A stretch of DNA of 37,228 nucleotides from Clostridium sp. 28_12 (lineage in GTDB: Bacteria > Bacillota > Clostridia > TANB77 > CAG-508). Positions 16,323 through 23,860 of this stretch are shown here, one piece after another (the first letter of the stretch is position 1; the number at the start of each line of letters is the position of its first letter). The notes beneath the pieces are model-generated. The model was not told the DNA's origin. It saw only the letters and a list, made by a program, of their open reading frames with translations, and searched no databases. The translations under genes and the position numbers were made by a program. The stretch lies in the NCBI GenBank assembly GCA_001916055.1, contig MNRR01000024.1, positions 16,257 through 53,484 on the forward strand, written 5' to 3'.

Positions 16323-17924
16323 ATGAACACAAAATATGTATTTGTAACAGGAGGAGTGGTATCAGGATTAGGAAAAGGAATAACAGCAGCATCATTAGGA
16401 AGACTATTAAAAAACAGAGGATATAAAGTAACAATACAGAAATTTGATCCATACTTAAATGTAGACCCAGGAACAATGAGTCCATATGAACATGGGGAAG
16501 TATTTGTAACAGATGATGGAGCAGAAACAGATTTAGACTTAGGACATTACGAGAGATTTATAGACGAAAACTTAACACAGAATTCAAGTGTAACAATGGG
16601 AAAAGTCTATTCATCAGTAATTGAAAAAGAAAGAAGAGGAGACTATTTAGGAAAAACAGTTCAGGTAATACCACATGTTACAAATGAAATAAAAGAAAGA
16701 ATATACAGTTTTGAAAACACAGATACAGACATAGTAATAACAGAAGTTGGAGGAACAGTAGGAGACATAGAGGGACTATCAATAATTGAAGCAATTCGTC
16801 AAGTTGGGCTTGAAAAAAATCCAGAAGATGTAGTATATATACATGTAACACTATTACCATACATATTTGGTTCAAATGAAATAAAATCAAAACCAACACA
16901 GCATTCTGTAAAAGAATTACAAAGCTTAGGAATTCAGCCAGATATTCTTGTATGTAGAACAGAACAAGAAATACCTGATACTGTAAGAGAAAAATTAGCA
17001 TTGTTTTGTAATGTAAGAAAAAGTAGTGTAATTCAAAATAAAACAGCTGACAATTTATATGCAGTGCCATTAATGCTAGAGGAAGAAGGATTAGCAAGGG
17101 AAGTATGTAATCATATGAGACTTGATAGATATGTACCAGATAATACAGAATGGCAAAAAATGATAGATAATATAAGAAATATAAAAGATGAAGCAGTAAA
17201 TATTGCGATAGTTGGTAAATATATAAAATTAGAAGATTCGTATTTATCAGTAATTGAAAGCTTACATCATGCAGGTTTTGCAAATCATGTAAAAGTAAAT
17301 ATAAAATTAATAGATTGTGAAACAATAAACGCAGAAAATTCCTCAGAGAAATTAAAAGGATTACAAGGAATCATTGTTCCAGGAGGATTTGGAAATAGAG
17401 GAATTGAAGGAAAAATACAAACAATAAAATATGCAAGAGAAAACAATATACCATTTTTAGGAATATGTTTAGGAATGCAAATGGCAGTTGTAGAGTTTGC
17501 GAGAAATGTATTAGGAATAAAAGATGCAAATTCAGCAGAATTCGATGAAAAAGTTAAAAATCCTGTAATACACATTATGAATGAACAAATAGGAATTGAT
17601 AAAAAAGGTGGAACAATGCGTTTGGGTGCATATCCATGTATATTAAAAGCTGGAACATTAGCGAGAGAATTATATCAATCAGAGAAAATTTCAGAAAGAC
17701 ATAGACATAGATATGAATATAATAATCAATATAAAGAAAAGTTGGAAGGAGCCGGATTAATATGCTCAGGAACATCACCTGACGGAAAATTAGTAGAGAT
17801 TATAGAGTATAGAAAACATCCATATTTTATAGCGGGACAGTTTCATCCAGAGCTAAAATCAAGACCAAATAGACCAGCACCATTATTTGTAGGACTAGTT
17901 AAAGCTGCTAAGGATATAAAATAA
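16323..17924 (+). CDS. pyrG: CTP synthase
   Basis: A 533-residue CTP synthase, which makes CTP from UTP, ATP and glutamine. The N-terminal synthetase domain (about 1-270) has the opening KYVFVTGGVVSGLGKGI with its P-loop, the DPYLNVDPGTMSP segment and the HYERF motif. The C-terminal glutamine amidotransferase domain (about 290-533) has the oxyanion PGGFG, the nucleophile Cys in LGICLGMQ and the His-Glu pair in QFHPE. Length is normal and all motifs are intact. AGGAGG precedes the ATG. A promoter and a strong leader terminator lie upstream, suggesting attenuation; CTP-sensitive attenuation is known for pyrG in Bacillus, though the leader here lacks the G-run start used there. No other pyrimidine genes are adjacent. 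Confidence 0.97.
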   Translation: MNTKYVFVTGGVVSGLGKGITAASLGRLLKNRGYKVTIQKFDPYLNVDPGTMSPYEHGEVFVTDDGAETDLDLGHYERFIDENLTQNSSVTMGKVYSSVIEKERRGDYLGKTVQVIPHVTNEIKERIYSFENTDTDIVITEVGGTVGDIEGLSIIEAIRQVGLEKNPEDVVYIHVTLLPYIFGSNEIKSKPTQHSVKELQSLGIQPDILVCRTEQEIPDTVREKLALFCNVRKSSVIQNKTADNLYAVPLMLEEEGLAREVCNHMRLDRYVPDNTEWQKMIDNIRNIKDEAVNIAIVGKYIKLEDSYLSVIESLHHAGFANHVKVNIKLIDCETINAENSSEKLKGLQGIIVPGGFGNRGIEGKIQTIKYARENNIPFLGICLGMQMAVVEFARNVLGIKDANSAEFDEKVKNPVIHIMNEQIGIDKKGGTMRLGAYPCILKAGTLARELYQSEKISERHRHRYEYNNQYKEKLEGAGLICSGTSPDGKLVEIIEYRKHPYFIAGQFHPELKSRPNRPAPLFVGLVKAAKDIK

Positions 17925-17941
17925 GAGTACTAATATTAAAA

Positions 17942-17975
17942 ATAAAAAGAGGGAGTTCTAATTTGAACGCCCCCT
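17942..17975. terminator. Convergent terminator between pyrG and the minus-strand gene
   Basis: GGGAGTTC (17951-17958) pairs with GAACGCCC (17965-17972). On the minus strand it is followed by CTTTTTATTTTT, so it serves mainly the gene at 17995-18921; the plus strand side has a weak T tail. Confidence 0.7.
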
Positions 17976-17994
17976 TAAAATCTGTTACCAAAAG

Positions 17995-18921
17995 TTAAAA
18001 GATAACTTTATTGGTTATCGCTTTTTTGATTCTTGCAATTGAAATTGCTAAATTGTCAATCATGTAATCAATCTGAGTATCGGTTACTGGATTGATGTCA
18101 TAACTTTTAGATGTTGCCCATGCCAAACCACTATTAAGGCTGATGTTTAAACTTTTTTCACCAGAGTTAAAATTGCAAATATTGATGCTTATAATTTCAT
18201 CTAATCCATTTAGAGAAGAATAGCTTGTGTAATAATGTCTGACAGATGTATACCCAGTATATGAGCTTTTAGACTCATCATTCAGATATTCTGCATAATA
18301 GAGCAAACTATTAGGGGAGAATATGAATTCAGTTGTTGCTTCTGAATTAGAAATTGCAAATCCTGTATTTGGTAATTCATAGGTGTTTGAGTTAGAAATA
18401 AATTCAAAACTCACATCATTTAAGCAGCAATATGGATCTTTTATCTTGCTAAAGTCTTCTGTGAATGGATTGATAGCATTGTCAAAATTCTTAATTAAAT
18501 TATGGAGCATATCGGCTCGCTGAATTGACGAATGCATGTATTGTGGTAACTTCAAATCAGAATGAGCTGAATTCTTCAAAACTTTTTTATAGGTTTCATT
18601 AAAAATTTTTCTTAAGGTATTTTCATTAAATTTGTTTTCTAATAATAAAGAAAATAATAATAATCCGTATAAAGAACGAATTTCATCCAAATTAATAATG
18701 TCGTTTTGCCGTTTCCCAAGTTTAAACTTAGCCAGTTTCATAACTTTCATAGAAAATGGTGTACATTTGTGAATAACAAAATCAGTTCCTGAGTGAATAA
18801 GCAATACACCGTTTACCTCGTAACATGGCACTAAAAGATTAAACCGAATTTCTCTGTCTAATAATCTTTTGGCACCAAGATTCTCCATTGCTATTTTGAA
18901 TTCTTGAATAGCGATACCCAT
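17995..18921 (-). CDS. Hypothetical protein, 308 residues
   Basis: I do not recognise this protein. It has no signal peptide and no clear membrane helix. The N-terminal half is helical and mixed (LLDREIRFNLLVPCYEVNGV, then a stretch predicted helical around residues 85-160); the C-terminal half is rich in Ser/Asn/Tyr (YTGYTSVRHYYTSYSS) and likely beta-structured. The start has a strong AAGGAGG ribosome site and a consensus promoter (TTGATT-17-TATAAT), and the end has a terminator, so it is a well-defined single-gene unit transcribed against pyrG and away from groES. By eye its base composition is slightly less AT-rich than the neighbours. It could be an acquired gene; no function is suggested by context. 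Confidence 0.7.
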   Translation of the reverse strand: MGIAIQEFKIAMENLGAKRLLDREIRFNLLVPCYEVNGVLLIHSGTDFVIHKCTPFSMKVMKLAKFKLGKRQNDIINLDEIRSLYGLLLFSLLLENKFNENTLRKIFNETYKKVLKNSAHSDLKLPQYMHSSIQRADMLHNLIKNFDNAINPFTEDFSKIKDPYCCLNDVSFEFISNSNTYELPNTGFAISNSEATTEFIFSPNSLLYYAEYLNDESKSSYTGYTSVRHYYTSYSSLNGLDEIISINICNFNSGEKSLNISLNSGLAWATSKSYDINPVTDTQIDYMIDNLAISIARIKKAITNKVIF

Positions 18922-18971
18922 GTTGCATTTTCCTCCTTAAATAGAATTTTTATAAATTTACAACGCTAATC

Positions 18972-19000
18972 ATTATATCACGATTTTATGTTAAAATCAA
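18972..19000 (-). promoter_or_regulatory. Promoter of the 308-residue hypothetical gene
   Basis: On the minus strand TTGATT (19000-18995), 17 bases, TATAAT (18977-18972). Confidence 0.8.
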
Positions 19001-19090
19001 ATTTTTATAAAAACTTGTAATAATTATGTGAAATTTGCATAGAATTATTTCAGCAAAATGTGAACTTTGTGTGAAAAATTAATAAAGCTA

Positions 19091-19147
19091 TTGACAATAA
19101 TAAAAAATGGGTATATATTATTAGCAGTCAATATAAAAGAGTGCTAA
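19091..19147 (+). promoter_or_regulatory. groESL promoter with CIRCE operator
   Basis: TTGACA (19091-19096), 17 bases, TATATT (19114-19119). CIRCE: TTAGCAGTC (19121-19129), 9 bases, GAGTGCTAA (19139-19147), 17 of 18 positions matching the consensus. It covers the transcription start, the usual HrcA arrangement. Confidence 0.95.
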
Positions 19148-19180
19148 CAAATAATTAGCCAAATTAAGGAGGTAATATTT

Positions 19181-19462
19181 ATGATAAAACCATTAGCAGA
19201 CAGAGTATTGGTAAAAATGAAAGAGAGTGAAGAAACTACAAAAAGTGGAATAATCTTAGCAAGTTCAGCACAAGAAAAACCACAAATAGCAGAAGTTATA
19301 GAAGTAGGACCTGGAAGATTAATAGATGGAAAAAGAGAAGAGATGGAAGTAAAAAAAGGAGATAATGTAGTAGTAAGCAAATATGGAGGAACAGAAGTAA
19401 AATATGAAGGGGAGGATTACATTATTTTAAGAGAAGAAGATATATTAGCTATAGTAAAATAA
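19181..19462 (+). CDS. groES: Co-chaperonin GroES (Hsp10)
   Basis: A 93-residue Hsp10 that forms the heptameric lid of the GroEL chamber. The N-terminal IKPLADRVLVK strand, the mobile-loop region (EETTKSGIILASSAQEKP), the VGPG turn and the late VVVSKYGGTEVKYEGEDYIIL segment are all family hallmarks. The ATG follows AAGGAGG. Its 5' leader carries the CIRCE operator, so HrcA repression and heat induction are expected. groEL follows after 22 bases. Confidence 0.98.
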   Translation: MIKPLADRVLVKMKESEETTKSGIILASSAQEKPQIAEVIEVGPGRLIDGKREEMEVKKGDNVVVSKYGGTEVKYEGEDYIILREEDILAIVK

Positions 19463-19484
19463 TTAAAAGAAAGGAATGATTAGT

Positions 19485-21122
19485 ATGGCAAAACAAATTA
19501 AATTTGGAGAAGATGCAAGAAAATCTTTATTAGAAGGTGTCAATAAATTAGCAGACACAGTAAAAGTTACATTAGGACCAAAAGGAAGAAATGTAGTGTT
19601 AGATAAAAGTTATGGAGCTCCATTAATCACAAATGATGGAGTAACAATAGCAAAAGAAATTGAATTAGAAGATAAATTCGAAAACATGGGAGCTCGTTTA
19701 GTAAAAGAAGTATCAACAAAAACAAATGATGTAGCAGGAGATGGAACTACAACAGCAACGGTTTTAGCACAAGCAATGATAAAAGAAGGAGTAAAAAATG
19801 TTGCTGCAGGAGCTGACCCAATGGCAATAAAAAGAGGTATAGAAAAAGCAGTTGATGGAGCTGTTATAGAATTAAAGAAAATAACATCACCGGTAAACGG
19901 AAAAGAAGATATAGCAAGGGTTGCAAGTATATCTGCAAATAACTCAGAAGTAGGAGAATTAATAGCAGATGCAATGGAAAAAGTATCAAAAGATGGTGTA
20001 ATAACAATCGAAGAATCAAAAACATCACAAACAGAATTAAATGTAGTAGAAGGAATGCAATTTGACAAAGGTTATGTATCACCATATATGGTAACAGACA
20101 CAGAAAAAATGGAAGCAATAATAGATAATCCATATATATTAATAACAGATAGAAAAATAAGCAATATTCAAGAAATATTACCATTACTAGAAAATTTAAT
20201 GCAATCATCAGGAAAACTAGTAATTGTATGTGATGATATAGAAAGTGAAGCACTATCAACATTAATATTAAACAAATTAAGAGGAGTATTAAATGTTGTA
20301 GCAGTTAAAGCACCAGGATTTGGAGATAAGAGAAAAGCAATGCTAGAGGATATGGCAATCTTAACTGGTGGAGAAGTAATATCACAAGACCTTGGAATGG
20401 AATTAAAAGATACACAAATAGAACAATTAGGTAGGGCAAAACAAATAAAAGTACAAAAAGAAAATACAATAATTGTTGATGGTGCAGGAGACAAAGAAAA
20501 GATTGCTGCTAGAGTAAAACAAATAAGAGCTCAAATAGAAGAAACAAAGAGTGAATTCGATAAAGAAAATTTACAAGAAAGATTAGCTAAAATTGCTGGA
20601 GGAGTTGCAGTAATTGGAGTTGGCGCAGCAACAGAAGTTGAAATGAAAGACAAGAAATTAAGAATAGAAGATGCACTATCTGCAACAAAAGCAGCAGTTG
20701 AAGAAGGAATTGTAGCTGGTGGAGGAACAACATATGTAAATATTATGCCATCAGTAGAAAAAATTGCAAAATCTTTAACTGGTGGAGAAAAATTAGGTGC
20801 TGAAATTGTATTAAAAGCATTAGAAGAACCAGTAAAACAAATTGCAAGAAATGCAGGACTTGAACCAGCAGTTATATTAGAAAATGTAAAGAAAGCAGCA
20901 GATGGATTTGGATTTGATGCAGATAAAGAACAATATGTTGATATGAAAAAAGCAGGAATTGTAGATCCAACAAAAGTTACAAGAAGTGCTTTACAAAATG
21001 CAGCATCAATTGCAGCAATGGTATTAACAACTGAAAGTTTGGTAACAGATGCACCAGAACCTAAATCTTGTGGATGTGGAAACAACCACGAAATGGATAA
21101 TGGAATGGGCGGAATGTACTAA
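19485..21122 (+). CDS. groEL: Chaperonin GroEL (Hsp60)
   Basis: A 545-residue Hsp60 that folds proteins inside a double heptameric ring using ATP. I chose ATG 19485 (MAKQIKFGEDARKSLLEG); an in-frame ATG at 19476 overlaps the AAAGGA ribosome site. The ATP-site motif GDGTTTATVLAQ and the late AAVEEGIVAGGGTTY segment are intact. The C-terminus ends in a short cysteine/histidine run (KSCGCGNNHEMDN) followed by the usual GMGGMY tail; the CGCG..H stretch is not part of the common GGM repeat and might bind metal. Co-transcribed with groES under CIRCE control and closed by a strong terminator. Confidence 0.98.
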   Translation: MAKQIKFGEDARKSLLEGVNKLADTVKVTLGPKGRNVVLDKSYGAPLITNDGVTIAKEIELEDKFENMGARLVKEVSTKTNDVAGDGTTTATVLAQAMIKEGVKNVAAGADPMAIKRGIEKAVDGAVIELKKITSPVNGKEDIARVASISANNSEVGELIADAMEKVSKDGVITIEESKTSQTELNVVEGMQFDKGYVSPYMVTDTEKMEAIIDNPYILITDRKISNIQEILPLLENLMQSSGKLVIVCDDIESEALSTLILNKLRGVLNVVAVKAPGFGDKRKAMLEDMAILTGGEVISQDLGMELKDTQIEQLGRAKQIKVQKENTIIVDGAGDKEKIAARVKQIRAQIEETKSEFDKENLQERLAKIAGGVAVIGVGAATEVEMKDKKLRIEDALSATKAAVEEGIVAGGGTTYVNIMPSVEKIAKSLTGGEKLGAEIVLKALEEPVKQIARNAGLEPAVILENVKKAADGFGFDADKEQYVDMKKAGIVDPTKVTRSALQNAASIAAMVLTTESLVTDAPEPKSCGCGNNHEMDNGMGGMY

Positions 21123-21144
21123 TATTATAGTACAAATAATATAT

Positions 21145-21186
21145 AAAAACGGTAGACATATATTGCAATATGACCACCGTTTTTTT
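21145..21186. terminator. Terminator after groEL, probably shared with the opposing gene
   Basis: AAAAACGGT (21145-21153) pairs with ACCGTTTTT (21176-21184), followed by more T. Read from the other side it has a T-rich tail as well, so it can stop the minus-strand gene at 21196. Confidence 0.85.
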
Positions 21187-21195
21187 GCATGCAAA

Positions 21196-21717
21196 TTAAT
21201 TCATTTTCTTCTTGAATATTTTTTTGGAAGAATTACTTCGTGAAGAATATAAATAGAAAACAAATAAGTAAATACTGAGTAATATGGCTATAACTATACA
21301 TATACCATAAAGTTCCATGCAAGCCACGACAAATGATAAAAGCAATGCCAAAAGCCAAAACATAGACTTATCCTTTTTGGAAGATGAGACGATTTCAAAA
21401 TTTTTATTATATTTGGTGATGAGTTTACAATTTTTATTTTCAAGAGTAACTGTAATAAAATCTGAATCAATTTCAACTTCACAATTAGTTTTGAATAACA
21501 GTTGTGGATTTTGCTGAATAGCAATTGCCTGTTCTTCTAGTGGCTGATAATCCATTGTAGTAGCTGGTATTGTGTCAATATCTTTAAATGATGCAATCCA
21601 TAAAATAACACCTGCTACTGTTAACAGAATAAAAATTCCACACATTGGCCGAGGCTGACTTTTGAACCAGTCAAACCGTTTTTCTAATTTTCTAATTAAG
21701 TTCTTCAAAATTCGCAT
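21196..21717 (-). CDS. Hypothetical membrane protein, 173 residues
   Basis: Start chosen at 21717 (MRILKNLIRKLEKRFDWF) because GGAG lies nine bases upstream; a longer frame from 21798 has no ribosome site. One membrane helix at about residues 26-44 (IFILLTVAGVILWIA), an extracytoplasmic or cytoplasmic domain of about 70 residues (DYQPLEEQAIAIQQNPQLLF), then two close helices at about 118-160 and a basic tail. No family is recognised. It faces groEL and is divergent from the two-gene unit at 21945; their promoters nearly touch. The leader holds two palindromes that may be regulatory. Confidence 0.65.
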   Translation of the reverse strand: MRILKNLIRKLEKRFDWFKSQPRPMCGIFILLTVAGVILWIASFKDIDTIPATTMDYQPLEEQAIAIQQNPQLLFKTNCEVEIDSDFITVTLENKNCKLITKYNKNFEIVSSSKKDKSMFWLLALLLSFVVACMELYGICIVIAILLSIYLFVFYLYSSRSNSSKKIFKKKMN

Positions 21718-21795
21718 AGTTTTATTCTCCTTTTGATAAATCGCTGTTAATAAGTTACTATATGTGTAAACTAAAAGCAAAAGGATTTTTCCTCT

Positions 21796-21840
21796 CACTA
21801 ATTAGTGAAAAAATTTTGAAGAAATAGCAGTTTGCTATCT
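21796..21840 (-). promoter_or_regulatory. Two palindromes in the leader of the membrane-protein gene
   Basis: CACTAATTAGTG (21796-21807) is a perfect 12-bp palindrome, and ATAGCAGTTTGCTAT (about 21824-21838) is a 6-bp hairpin with loop GTT. They lie between promoter and start; operator or RNA hairpin is possible. Confidence 0.45.
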
Positions 21841-21848
21841 CTAATATA

Positions 21849-21909
21849 ATTTTAACATATTTTATACGATTTATCAATATGTTGACAAAGTATGAAAAAT
21901 TTGTATAAT
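21849..21909. promoter_or_regulatory. Back-to-back divergent promoters
   Basis: Rightward: TTGACA (21882-21887), 16 bases, TATAAT (21904-21909). Leftward: TTGATA (21877-21872), 17 bases, TAAAAT (21854-21849). The two -35 boxes are only four bases apart, so the genes may compete or share control. Confidence 0.8.
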
Positions 21910-21944
21910 AGAAAGTAGTAAAATAATACAAAAGGGGACTCAGA

Positions 21945-22361
21945 ATGAAAATAAATGATAAAATGCAAATTGCTTACACACAAGTAGACACAGTATTAAA
22001 TTTTTACAATCAAGACTTATTAGCTATATCGATTCCACAAGAAGTAAGAGATTATATAAGAAAGAATAAATCAAAAAGTTACCAATTTAATATTAATGCA
22101 AATGAATTTAAAGCCGATATGCTTACAGCCGAAAGTGTTAGTGTGTTGCTTTGGATATTTGAAAATTATTTTGCAACTGAAAAACAAAAAGAAATAATTT
22201 CAAATTGGGAATATCACAATATAAATTTCGAAAATAAAAAAGTCCAAAATAAGGAAACTACTAATCAAGAATTAGTATGTGTGCAAGAAGAAAGTTTTAT
22301 TATAAAAATAATAAATAAAATAAAATTAATATTTAAAATTAGGAAGAATACAGATGAATAA
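21945..22361 (+). CDS. Uncharacterised small protein, member of the family also at 9248 and 31316
   Basis: A 138-residue soluble, charged protein. The central part (SIPQEVRDYIRKNKSKSYQF, then DMLTAESVSVLLWIFENYFA) lines up with the proteins at 31316 (KIPEKLYQQFEKNTDKSYK) and 9248. It lacks the YNxDNLF motif of those two but keeps a C-terminal amphipathic, basic-hydrophobic helix (FIIKIINKIKLIFKIRK) that could bind membrane. It starts after GGGG following a consensus promoter and overlaps the next gene by 8 bases, so the two are translationally coupled. No known domain is recognised; the function is unknown. Confidence 0.75.
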   Translation: MKINDKMQIAYTQVDTVLNFYNQDLLAISIPQEVRDYIRKNKSKSYQFNINANEFKADMLTAESVSVLLWIFENYFATEKQKEIISNWEYHNINFENKKVQNKETTNQELVCVQEESFIIKIINKIKLIFKIRKNTDE

Positions 22362-23340
22362 TGAAAATAAATTTAAGATTGATAGAAATAAAATAGATGA
22401 AATAGTACAAGAATATAATGACAATTTAAATAAAAATGAAAGTTCGCATGAAGATGATGCTATTCTTAGCCAATATATAGATAGAATTATTCATGTGTTA
22501 GGAAATGACAATTTAATAAAAGCTATAGATATAGATGTATTAGAATATTATGTTAAAGGAATATTACATGGAGAAAAAATACACTATTTTTATGAGAATG
22601 ATGAAACTTATGCTATGTTAGAAGGATTATCTAATAAAGAAATTGTTGGAGATTGGCAACACTTTTTAACAGTTAATTCAGAATATATATTTGAATTACC
22701 ACAGGAGCAACAGGAAAAATTTGCTCAAAATTTTTCGATAGGAAATGCATCAGCCAAAGAGTGTTTGGTAGAATTATGGAAAAATCATATAAAAACTACA
22801 GGAATTGATATTAAGAGACCGGAGTCAGCTGGGTCTGTAAATAATATTACAATAGCTATATCAGAAGAAAAGGTACCATTATATGTAGAGATAATATCAA
22901 GAAATTTACCAGATAAAGGTTATTTGTTATTTCAATGTTCAAATGAAAAAAACATAGGGCATATAGCTATTAATACTAATGATAATAATATGTTTAATTA
23001 TATTAAGGAAATAGTACCATATTTAAGCTCAGAAATTAGAGATACTACAATGGAGAAATCTAATAATTACTGGAATAAAGTACAAAAAGGCGCAGCTTTA
23101 TATGGTGTCGATGTGATGCAATATTTAGATCTTATTAACATTAATAAAAATGAAGAAAGGCGTAAGGAACAAATTGAGGCATTGCGAGAATCTTCTGGGT
23201 TATCAAAACAACAAATTAATGGAATTAAAGATAGAGTTAAGAACATTCCTAGATATTTATTTAATAATATATCAACTTTAATGGATAGAATAGTACAAAA
23301 AAAACAAGTAAATAGAATTGATATATCAAATGAAAAGTAA
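22354..23340 (+). CDS. Hypothetical protein, 328 residues, partner of the small protein at 21945
   Basis: A soluble charged protein that overlaps the upstream gene by 8 bases (ATG inside its last codons), implying coupled expression and perhaps a complex. No signal peptide or membrane helix. The first 120 residues are helical (YIDRIIHVLGNDNLIKAID), followed by a mixed alpha/beta middle part (KVPLYVEIISRNLPDKGYLL, then GHIAINTNDNNMFNYI) and a basic helical tail with GLSKQQINGIKDRVKNI. I do not recognise a family. The unit ends without an obvious terminator, 520 bases before the start of the AAA-M41 gene. Confidence 0.7.
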   Translation: MNNENKFKIDRNKIDEIVQEYNDNLNKNESSHEDDAILSQYIDRIIHVLGNDNLIKAIDIDVLEYYVKGILHGEKIHYFYENDETYAMLEGLSNKEIVGDWQHFLTVNSEYIFELPQEQQEKFAQNFSIGNASAKECLVELWKNHIKTTGIDIKRPESAGSVNNITIAISEEKVPLYVEIISRNLPDKGYLLFQCSNEKNIGHIAINTNDNNMFNYIKEIVPYLSSEIRDTTMEKSNNYWNKVQKGAALYGVDVMQYLDLININKNEERRKEQIEALRESSGLSKQQINGIKDRVKNIPRYLFNNISTLMDRIVQKKQVNRIDISNEK

Positions 23341-23418
23341 AGCAAAAAATCAGAAAAGAATATGCAAGTAAAATATCTGGATATTTTTGTAATAGGTTTA
23401 AAATTTCCCGTAAAATAG

Positions 23419-23447
23419 TTGAAAAAGAAATTTTAATTTGTTAAAAT
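23419..23447 (+). promoter_or_regulatory. Promoter ahead of the HTH-regulator remnant
   Basis: TTGAAA (23419-23424), 17 bases, TAAAAT (23442-23447). It is followed by a good GAGGTGAG ribosome site with no ATG at the right distance. Confidence 0.6.
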
Positions 23448-23465
23448 TGATCGAGGTGAGAAAAA

Positions 23466-23740
23466 ATAAAGGATGCTATTGGAATTAAAAGGCTTCGAGT
23501 TCTAGAATAAAGGGATTCTAAAAATACTATTTGAGTTTCTATGTGTTGAAATATCAGCGATATATTTATACTTGATGATTGAACAAACAATATAGAAAAA
23601 TTGTTTAAAGAAAAATGTTAAAGAATGAATTAATTAAAAAGAAGCTTAAAACTAGCATGTTTGCATAAAACAAATCTGGATTCTATATTTAAGTCTACTC
23701 AAAAAGAGGAAATTGTTGATTATTCCAGAAATATATTAGA
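23466..23740 (+). pseudogene. Probable remnant of an XRE-type HTH regulator, then unassigned sequence
   Basis: The roughly 520 bases from 23341 to 23860 hold no intact gene. After the promoter and GAGGTGAG, codons from ATA 23466 read KDAIGIKRLRVLE and then a stop. In another frame the sequence continues NKGILKILFEFLCVEISAIY, which resembles the helix-turn-helix of XRE repressors (LR...KG..Q..LA..L.V..SAIY). Later bases show helical fragments in mixed frames with several stops. I read this as a dead regulator that may once have controlled the AAA-M41 gene. Homology is by eye and modest. Confidence 0.4.
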
Positions 23741-23860
23741 ATGTACTTTTTTGATGATTTATTAAGATTTCATTGGTATAATATAGCAGGAGAAGTGACA
23801 TATTTGAGATGTGGATGGGATATTACAAATTATTATAAAGTATTGAAAGGAAATATAAAT

